In this document: piece after piece, positions 55,991 to 64,000 of the stretch
How the letters are laid out: every line of letters starts with the position of its first letter
How positions within the stretch are numbered: the stretch's first letter is position 1
Origin: Leptasterias polaris
Lineage: Eukaryota > Echinodermata > Asteroidea > Forcipulatida > Asteriidae
Length of the DNA: 64,000 nt
Assembly (NCBI GenBank): GCA_037783415.1
Contig: JAZGTN010000029.1
Location: 3,863,501-3,927,500, forward strand
Reading direction: 5' to 3'
Translations under genes and position numbers: made by a program
Notes under the pieces: generated by a model
Told to the model about the DNA's origin: nothing
The model's input: only the letters and a program-made list of their open reading frames with translations
The model's database searches: none

Positions 55991-57138
55991 ACGAAGTTAA
56001 GACATTTCTCATCGAATGAAGAACACTAGACTGATCCCTCTTGGAAACAAGGCTCTCGTTAAAATCACGGTGTACGCCTAAATCATGAAAAGCCACCATG
56101 CTGCATGGCAGTGATTTCACCAAGCCTACACTGGTTATTGTGTGCATACAACCACACGGAGAAAGACTCCCATGCCATTCACACGGGGCGCTGGGATATC
56201 CCCCAAAGGACATGGTGGGGAAGGAAGTCCAACTTCCCCCTGCCCGGACAAAACGTAATGTCATGCGCAATCTTTGCATGGCATGATCCCCTTTGCTTGC
56301 TGAGCCTATGAATACATTTACTGTCTGAGCATAATGGAGACCATGTTCCATCCGACAGTGGGCGAAATATGAAAAGTTCGAGGTGAGATTTGATATCCAA
56401 TTTAACAGTAGGCCTATCATTACAACACGGTCCTGTTGAAAGACTGTACAATTGAACTTCTTTCTGGGTCGACATCATGATCTTCACCCAAATACAGGGA
56501 AAGTAATTAATATACATCCTATTAACTTGAAGAGAAGCCAGGAAAATTCAAGAAAGGAAGGAATGATTCCAAGTGAAACATGGCCCACTTGGGAAAAGGA
56601 ACACCCGCAATAAACTCAATGATATCAGCCTACTCTTTAACACTATACCCGAAATCTCACATGTTTGTCGAGGCCTTATATCTAGGATTATGTTGTCCTC
56701 CCATTGTTTGAGGACATCTACAAACTAAGCAATGACGTCTATCCCTTTCGGATCCCTTTTGGTTTAAGTCCTTGGTTTCAGCGTAACAGGTAGACACTCC
56801 TTATAATAAAACTCTACACACAGCAATCAGATACATCCCTTGAATATTGATCACGTGCCCAAACTGGTAGCAGCGCGATTTAAAGCTAAATTGACTGAAT
56901 TCAGCTTGAGTGCAATACTTCAGTCGCGACTGAGGGTCTGATCTCTTCAACCAATAGTCCCTGGAATTATACTTTCAAGTTGGCTCTTGGGTGGAGCCAG
57001 AAATGTTGCACGAATTTCGTGTTTTCGTGAGATGTTTTACGAAATGAACGTACAGAAAAGTCTTGCCGTGCATGCAGGTTTACATTGCAGGTTTTCACTG
57101 GTCATGACAGGTTAATACCTGTCTATTTCTGCCAGCAC

Positions 57139-57158
57139 TTTTTTTTTTTTTTTTTCAT
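57139..57158. repeat. Poly-T run
   Basis: An uninterrupted T run of about 20 bases. The surrounding 56-58.5 kb shows no other feature. Confidence 0.85.
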
Positions 57159-58601
57159 TTCTCATAAACAAGCAAGTTTGGTTATGGTCTAATGAATTGT
57201 GTGTTCGTCAAATCTTCCAAGTTGTAAAAGAAAATATAAGTAGGCCTAATGCACATTACATGTATTTCATGGATTTTGTACCTCGCGAACCCAAAGTTTC
57301 TTCAACTTCTTATCTTGCGTTCGTTTTGATACGTGTTTTTCAGCATGGCAATGGGTGGTACTTGTTCTGCATCGTGAAGCATCCCCTAAACACAATCCAT
57401 GCATGTCTACAAAACAACTTAAACCGGGGTAAAATTACTTCCTCCAAAAATTTAAATAATTAAGAATTTTAGTTGAAGATGACAACGTCAAAAAAATGTG
57501 GAAAGAAGAAAATCAGTGAGTCATTTTTATTTTTTATTAAGACAGAGTAGGGAGATTTCCAGGGGACCGGGCCGGCCACACCAGAAATACAAGCCGACGA
57601 TTGACGCATATGCCCTGGGGTAACTTTGCGAGGCGTAACTCCTATCAACACGGACTTCTCGCGTGTATGTTATTTCAAGACACGGGACGACACTGTCTGA
57701 ATATTCCTCTCTGTTTTTTACCACTTTTTTGAGGGTTGCTTTTTTTTTTGACGAGGGGAGTGAGTTTGTAGGTTTACTAATTCAAAATGCGTGACAAGAT
57801 TTATAAGTGAACCTTCCTTGGTGTACCCCGTGACATCCAGCCGTGGTCAACCTTAATTCCCTTTGTAATTCGGTCCTTTGCTTTGTTTTATAGATGCATT
57901 GCCCGATTTCAAGCCGACTTGACGGTGAAAAAAAATACTATGTTTATTTTTTATTTTTCCGGGGAGTGGAAAGTTATTATTTGACCCATGTTTATGATGT
58001 GTAATATGAAATAAGGAAATTGTTATATCACTTTAAGGTCTACTCCAAATCCTAACCGACTACCATATTTGTGTGTGCATGGCTTCGGGTTACATTATGT
58101 CAACCTTCACCAAATTACATTTGAATTTGCAACGACAACAGAATGTAACCACCCGCAAATAATATGTTACAACACAGCAAAGTGTGCAACATAACATTGT
58201 ACGTGCAGATGCTCACGACAAAATATCACGAAGTAGAAAATAATGCATGTGCAGGTGATAATCTCGATTTGCGATGTTTCTTCAGTGACACCATACTATT
58301 GTATACACATTATCAATTGGAATCAATTACTCTTGGGACAAAATCTTTATGGACAAGTCATTATAAAATGTTACTTTAGCGTGATTGGGGAAGTGAAGCT
58401 AACTCCAGACGGGCCAACCAAGCATGGAACGGGGAGAGAAAATAGGGTGTGGGAGCCTTTATAAACCGGGAACTTTAAAACTTGTTTTTAAATTGCTGGG
58501 AAAAGACGGGGGTGCTACGGCGAAGAAGTGATATAAACTAGAGGATAACGTCCACCATTGGATGGGTCATGGTGATCTATAGAAAAGGTACCAGCATCGG
58601 A

Positions 58602-59020
58602 ATAATAATAATAATACGCAGTTCTTATATAGCGCTTTATACTCCCGAGGGGTGTCTCAAAGCGCTCAGTATTTTTCCTACAAGGTATGTGGAGTTACGT
58701 GTTGAAGTATGAGACCTATTCCTTTGCATAGCACCATGTAAAGGTTTACAATTAGGTGCTGTGGCGCAATATGCAGCCAATCAAACCAGGAACACCGGGG
58801 CGAACCCCTTCTCTTTACGATAAGTGCACTGGGTTATTTTACGTGCATTACACAACACACGGGACCTACGGCTTAACGTCCCATCCGAAGGACGAAGCAT
58901 GTGGTTAAGTGTCTTGCTTAAGGACACAAGTGTCACGACTGGGATTCGAACCCACACTCTGCTGATCAGAAACACTAGAGCTTGAGTTCGATGCCCTTAT
59001 CCGCTCGGCCACGACACGCC
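58602..59020 (-). mobile_element. tRNA-derived SINE, longest copy
   Basis: It is full length with a TAATAATAAT tail, TTATATAGCGCTTTATACTC, GGGTGTCTCAAAGCGCTCAG, GCTGTGGCGCAATATGCAGC, GTCCCATCCGAAGGACGAAG, box B (GGGATTCGAACCCACACTC) and box A (CGCTCGGCCACGACACGCC). It serves as the reference copy for the family in this window. Confidence 0.9.
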
Positions 59021-59544
59021 ACAAATGTCGTACTGCGCCGCCTCACGAACAAAACATAATCTTAAAATGATTCAACCCACGTCTCGTTATCATTCGATGA
59101 CGCAAGACTGTTGTGGTGTAATCACAACATGTCCACCCGCAAAGCAAAACACCCCAAATGTGTTTCTCGTTTGTATTTCTAGTTGCACTTTTTCCAAGAG
59201 AAAGTGAATCAAACCCGCAGGAAACAGTCGCTCATCATCATCAAACTAGCCCTTACCGAATGATTTAAGCTTGTATAAATTGAATAAACAGAACTGGCAA
59301 GCTGTATAAAGATCTGTATCACCACTGCGTTGAACCCGTAGCCCTAGGCGCTAAACTGCTCTGTTATTGCCTATGGTCATCCGGCTAATTAAGTCATTAC
59401 TGAAAGACAGGTCGAGCTCCCACCGGAGTCTGCATCCCGCAGGCTGGCTTGTACATACTGGCCTGAGGTGGTTCATACGCACACACGTGCGTTTTAAATG
59501 GGAAGAGAAGTTATGTGGATGTGTTATCCGAACGAATCATGATT

Positions 59545-59612
59545 GAAGCGGACAGGACTCGAACCTCAACATACCAAGACTCCAACCAGGGAGACAGCTA
59601 ATCAAGGTATAC
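59545..59612 (-). repeat. tRNA-like remnant
   Basis: On the minus strand GGTTCGAGTCCTGTCCGC is a clean box B; box A is weak (TAGCTGTCTCCCTGGTTGGA). Confidence 0.45.
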
Positions 59613-59879
59613 CTAGCCAGTTGGCAAGGTGAACAGATAATATTTGTAGAAAATACGGTACCACTATATATAACCATGGAGTACCTCGCTCCATGATATA
59701 ACTGTGCGGTGTTCAAAAACAACCGCGAAGGCTTCGAATGTGGGTCATACCTTGGAAGTTACACTGATGCAATCACCCAGTGACCTTTCATGCAATTAGA
59801 AACCCAGCGAAAGTGCGCCCGATAACTAGGGGCAGACGGAGATCCAGGGTTGTCATACATGTAGTTATCCAACGTAAAA

Positions 59880-60010
59880 AATGATCTGGCCAAGTCGGCT
59901 TTTTGAACCTGGGATGTCGAATTGTCCTTGTAATTTATCTGGCCAAGTCGACTTACTGAACCTGCGATGTCGAAATGTCCTTGTAATATATCTCACCAAG
60001 TCGACTCACT
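59880..60010. repeat. Tandem repeat, unit about 55-57 bp
   Basis: About 2.3 copies of a unit containing ATCTGGCCAAGTCGACTT, TGAACCTGGGATGTCGAA and TGTCCTTGTAATATAT. Related AAGTCGAC words occur near 27860-28020. Confidence 0.8.
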
Positions 60011-60339
60011 GAAATTGAAATGGTTCCTCAACTTCTTGGTTTCAGCTTCACGTCGTCTTGGCAACATTATCACGACAAGTTGACTTTTTAGGTTCAATAA
60101 ATCGTCATGGTAAAATATATTTGACGAATCGACAAAAATGTATAAAATAAATCAAGACACACTTTTCTTGAAATATCACAGTACCGCACTGAAAATATTG
60201 TTCCATAGCCAGTAAGCTATTAAATGTTTAACATGAAATCATTGCTGCAGTTGTTAGTATCAGCAAAGCCTTCAACTTGGGAATTGATAGCATGCGTGAC
60301 CGATAATGTGACTGACCAAAATTGTACCATAAAGACATA

Positions 60340-60800
60340 TAGGCCCTACCGGTGTCTTACTTCAGGTACCGATATACTCCACTCTTCCGAACGAACTTTT
60401 CGGCAAGAAATCTGAGCTCTTTAAACAGTTGAAAATTGCTAATGGAAGGGACTGAGTCAAAACTAGACAGTCAGGACTGTCGCTATGGCTAAGGTACGTC
60501 ACTCCTCAGATTGAACACAGCAATACTATATAGGCGAATAAGTTAGGCTTTTCAGCGTGAAAAATAAGGCTACTGGAAGAGACCAGTAGCCATCAATATT
60601 GTTGGGCTTGCTGAAGTTTCTATAATTATAAAGCTACGTCACTCCTCCGAGTGAGAACACTAATTTTTCAACAAGTAAGCTAAGCTTTTAAGCTTGAAAG
60701 TTGCTTACTGATGAAGAGAGGGACAGACATTAAAATTAACCGTCCAAACTATACCGGTGTCTTTGATGCATATGGTATACTTGACTCCTCAGAGTTCTGA
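60340..60800. repeat. Degenerate long tandem repeat
   Basis: CTACCGGTGTCTTACTTCAG / TATACCGGTGTCTTTGATGC, GTACGTCACTCCTCAGATTG / GCTACGTCACTCCTCCGAGT, and TTGCTAATGGAAGGGACTGA / TTGCTTACTGATGAAGAGAG recur in the same order. This indicates two to three worn copies of a unit of roughly 150-200 bp. Confidence 0.55.
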
Positions 60801-61179
60801 AGGTTCTGGTCAAGGATACATGGGATTATGAGCTTCTGGTGCTACCCTTCTAAACTTAGGCTAAGAACATGAATTTATATTACAGTTCTTCTTTCACCTC
60901 GGTAAACTTGCACCGTCATGACTCGGTAAGTGCCACATTAAACTATTTGGGCAAAGGCAAATGCCTACCTTCTCGTCCCATAAATCAATTTCCTCGGAAG
61001 AATCGGGATCCGCAACGGATATTGGCAATCATTGTATTTTTCCTTGAATTATCATCCTGTAAATTAATTTTATATATGGTAGAGTCGTTATGAAAAGGGG
61101 GTTTGTATATACCATAAACAACGGAAAGGTAACAGAAGTATACATTGAAGAACAGTGTAGTATTTCATTATGGGTGTTG

Positions 61180-61495
61180 CAGGAACACGACCTAAATTTC
61201 ATAATTTGAAGTACATTGTACCATCGTGTGCTATATCCTTTGATCTTATGTGCGACCTTAAATCATGTGCGGCACCTAAATGTAGCCCCGAGAATGTAGC
61301 CCAAATCATTTACCTTAATCAACCCAAAAGTAGCCCAAACCCTGTACCTCAATGTAGCCAGGACATATTGTAACCTTATTTGGCCATTCATGTCCTGGCT
61401 ACTTTAAAGAACAATGCTTGGGCTATATTTTAGGTACCGGCTACATTTGAGTACAAGGTTTGTGCTCCATGTAGAGCCGGGCTACATTTAGTCCC
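61180..61495. repeat. Old foldback built of GTAGCC words
   Basis: GTAGCCAGGACAT (61354-61366) pairs perfectly with ATGTCCTGGCTAC (61390-61402). Outside it, AATGTAGCC / AAGTAGCCC words on the left face GGGCTAC / GGCTACATTT words on the right, with many mismatches. Confidence 0.65.
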
Positions 61496-61647
61496 TATCT
61501 CCATTTACAATGAGGTGTTCCCCTCTTTTACGTTCTTTCTAATCTAAAACGAACCGTTTCTCCGTCGCGACGTCTTCAGAATACTGATGATTTCGCGTTA
61601 ACTAGTTCATGAGGTACTTGGACCTCAACTGAGATGGTAAGGCTAGA

Positions 61648-61959
61648 TGGTACGGGTATGTCGAAATAATTATTCAAAAACGTGCTTTGCGAATAGTGTT
61701 TGGAACGTCATACACAATTTACGACCAGGTACTGTCACAGTGCTCGCTTCAGTCATTAGAAGATCGTCGCCATTCACTTTGTAATTCTTTCATGAAAACG
61801 ACTCTTAATAAAACAACCCAGTTTCAACGATACTTGCCAGCACCAAATAACTCTAGAACTCTTAGGCGGAAAATCAAAATCCCTGAGTTTAATTGTAAAA
61901 CTGAAAGAATGGCAAACAGTTCGTTGCCTTACCTTGTCCGTAATTTTAACAATAGTTGA
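61648..61959 (+). pseudogene. Non-LTR retrotransposon, reverse transcriptase C-terminal fragment
   Basis: The plus-strand frame reads VEIIIQKRALRIVFGTSYTI, then LSQCSLQSLEDRRHSLCNSF and TERMANSSLPYLVRNFN to a stop at 61957-61959. QKRALRIVFG...L..L..RR..L..SF and the closing ER...S-x-L-P-x-L-x-R-x-x-N are typical of the very C-terminus of CR1/L2-like LINE reverse transcriptases. The polymerase core and endonuclease are absent: a 5'-truncated dead copy. An AT-rich 3' region with TGAATGAATTAATGAATTAA (to about 62145) is its likely tail. Confidence 0.82.
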
Positions 61960-62145
61960 TTTTGCTGCATTTCTCTTAAGTTTACTTTAATTTTTTTCCG
62001 TAACTCATTGTTGTTTTTCCATTGTGCCTTCTTAAAATGTTTAAATATTTCTATTGTAAATTTACTTGCAATTCGGCTGATGCCGCGATTTGTAAATTTG
62101 TTTTGAATAAACCATTTATGAATGAATTAATGAATTAATTAAATA
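61960..62145 (+). mobile_element. 3' untranslated tail of the LINE fragment
   Basis: It follows the stop codon and includes CGGCTGATGCCGCGATTTGT, then AATAAACCATTTATGAATG and short ATGAATTA repeats, a common kind of LINE 3' end. Confidence 0.6.
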
Positions 62146-62312
62146 TTTTACCTGAGATTACCAAACTATTTTGTTTATTTGTGTTTTATTTTGTCTCACT
62201 ATTTTTCTTCTTTCTTTTCAACCTCTTTTCCTGTGCTTGTGGTTAATGATGGCCAACTTCTTGTAACCCAGTCCACACCGCCAGTCTCCTTTCTGCTCAG
62301 TTCTGGCATGGT

Positions 62313-62516
62313 CTACACTCCGGGTGAGAATTGATCCGGATTCCGGGTCCAAGGTTCCGGGTCCACTTCTGTGTCAGGCTGACACGGAAACTGTTTGTGG
62401 TTTTTTGGTTTGTTTATTTGTTCGGATTCTGTGTTAGTTGAACCATTTCTGGGTCGTTTTGACACAGATTCCAGGTCATAATGACACAATTACGTGACTG
62501 GAGCTTTTAGAGTGTA
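62313..62516. mobile_element. GGGTC-rich MITE, second full copy
   Basis: It begins CTACACTCCGGGTGAGAATT and ends GGAGCTTTTAGAGTGT. Inside are CCGGGTCCAAGGTTCCGGGT, GTCAGGCTGACACGGA and CATTTCTGGGTCGTTTTGAC. Confidence 0.75.
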
Positions 62517-63129
62517 TAACGTTCACCTTAGTTCAAAATTTCAAATACTCCTTAAAATGTCCATGACGACTTTTCAAATCACTTGAAAGGCAGCCAAAGC
62601 AGGAAAACGTTTGAGTTTGCCCCTCCCCGCTTTTACCATAAGACATCGATATCTTAATTTCTAATCGAGTGTAGAGTAATTCTTTTACTGGACGTTTCAA
62701 TACAAATATCTCCCGAGAGAGATGTTGTTAGCGGCAATTACTCATAAGATGCCGGGGACAAATTAACCCTTTTGAAAAGGTCAATTACTCCCGAAAGGCA
62801 ATGTTGCTCAAAGTGAGGGGCTCTAGATGTACTACAACGTCAAGTTTTCCTGAACATGTCCAAGTTAAAAATTAAACTGTTAACAATGTCCAGGGTAGTG
62901 GGTCCCCTGCCTTACACATCGTTTTGAGAGAAAAAAAAAGTGCATGCAAAACTTTAAGTGCCTTGATACATGAAGGGAGAACTACACAGGTCAGCTTATG
63001 GTAAATGATCGATATTCGCCATAGTGGGGTTCAACAATGGTCAACATCAACAGTTATTCATTTGGTTCTTACGTATAACTTGCTATAAGTGCTGTATACT
63101 CGGTGCTTTTCGGTGGGAATCCAAAGGCA

Positions 63130-63190
63130 TACTACTCGGGTCAAATTCGAACCAACGACCCCCGCTTTCTAGATAACAGTGAATGTGCTT
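63130..63190 (-). repeat. tRNA-like remnant
   Basis: The plus strand has GGGTCAAATTCGAACCAACG followed by CTTTCTAGATAACAG, like the box B and variable region of the tRNA-like remnant at 52555-52632. Confidence 0.4.
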
Positions 63191-63646
63191 ATTGGTATCA
63201 AGAAAAAAATTGAAATTTTTACATATAGGCCTAACGCTCTTAAATATAATACCTGAAGTTGGTTCTTCGCCAAGGGTTACATCGAATTTGTGCTACAAAG
63301 TAATGCACAGTTGTGCCGATTGTGGGTAGTTGGTGTTGGAACCGTTGTTCCATGAAAAGGGGTGTTACAAAAAACTGAATGTGCGTCATAAATCATTTCC
63401 CTTGACTGGTCCTGATGACACACGAGTAAATTAAGACATATCATCAATACGCGCGTGTTTTTCTTGATAACATGAGCTGAGTATACCAACTTCTACACAC
63501 AGTATATAAAGATTGCGAGTAAAGCTAAACGCATTCAATGTCAAAGCTCACTGATTATAAAGTTCTTACCAGCACTAATCCTCCAGAGACATTACGGTCA
63601 TCTGAAATACTGTCAAAGTCAAGGACATACCATTTGAGGACCACAC

Positions 63647-63702
63647 AAATCACTAATGTTAATTTCGATTGCCGTATTAATCGAAATTAGCATTAGTGAT
63701 TT
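63647..63702. repeat. 24-bp near-perfect hairpin
   Basis: AAATCACTAATGTTAATTTC plus GATT (63647-63670) faces 63679-63702 with one mismatch in 24; the loop is GCCGTATT. It could be a MITE core. Confidence 0.88.
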
Positions 63703-63774
63703 AACCCGGTAATTAATCACTCATATGTTTTGCTTATTCTGTATATTCCTTGTTGCTTGTTGTTTAATATTGTG

Positions 63775-63842
63775 TGAAGCGCTATGTTACTTTCTCTTGT
63801 TAGTTAGAGCGCTATATAAATGATTTGTATTATTATTATTAC
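63775..63842 (+). mobile_element. SINE-type tail, TTATTATTATT end
   Basis: GTGAAGCGCTATGTTACTTT, TTAGAGCGCTATATAAATGA and TTGTATTATTATTATTACAA resemble the tail of the Leu/Ser-type SINE (GCGCTTTATA...TAATAATAAT) in plus orientation. The head is not found. Confidence 0.6.
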
Positions 63843-64000
63843 AAACGTGCGCAGACTCCTCTACAAAATATCAAAGGTTTTCGGCAGTTTTCATAAAATC
63901 GTGACCACCAAGTTTGAAGAAATGCTCAAAAGTTTGTTGAATGTTGTGTTTATTGAAAAACTAGAGGGTTGGACTGAATGCACCCTTGAAACAAGAAGTC

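Larger units (their letters stand above)
45375..64000. other. Region upstream of the first exon found: no coding exon recognised
   Basis: About 18.6 kb with only mobile-element remnants and short repeats, listed separately. The upstream exon(s) of the MAM-EGF-ShKT gene, with the start codon and signal peptide, must lie here or beyond the window. Confidence 0.6.

Noticed and set aside
55884..56420. A 178-codon open frame on the minus strand
   Set aside because: Its C-terminal part is the tRNA-derived head of the SINE at 55668-55990; the rest shows no recognisable protein family.

Overview
This window looks like an intron-rich invertebrate nuclear genome. It is AT-rich, coding exons of about 70-290 bp with GT/AG borders are separated by introns of 0.1-10 kb, and several families of short interspersed repeats are present. 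I infer a marine deuterostome, most likely an echinoderm such as a sea star. The reasons are one secreted-type protein mixing MAM, EGF and ShKT modules, a Leu/Ser-tRNA-derived SINE with TAA-repeat tails, and recurrent TAGGCCTA words. The phylum is a judgement and was not tested.

The only convincing protein gene lies on the minus strand from about 45.4 kb down to 0.95 kb. I could place 23 exons, each with an acceptor and a donor. Spliced, they give 2967 nt (989 codons) with no stop. From the N-terminal side the order is MAM1 (3 exons), MAM2 (4 exons), seven EGF modules, an eighth EGF with a DVDEC start, two ShKT modules, then six more EGF modules, most of calcium-binding type. Every EGF and ShKT module is one exon with phase-1 introns on both sides, so modules can be skipped or shuffled without breaking frame. 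Both ends are open: the first exon needs an upstream phase-1 exon and the last ends in a phase-1 donor. No signal peptide, transmembrane segment or stop codon was found, so the gene is partial here.

The rest is intron and upstream DNA carrying many small mobile elements. These include at least eight copies of the tRNA-derived SINE, several MITE families with terminal inverted repeats (one 500-bp foldback has a clear 9-bp target duplication, and another family has 5-bp duplications), a 3'-terminal non-LTR reverse transcriptase fragment near 61.7 kb, tRNA-like pseudogenes, simple repeats and near-perfect hairpins. A recurrent structured motif ending in CGAAACGTC resembles hammerhead-ribozyme-bearing retroelements and is the best lead for something unusual.

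From 45.4 to 64 kb I found no coding exon I can defend. Nothing in the window supports an operon-like or defence-like multi-gene system.
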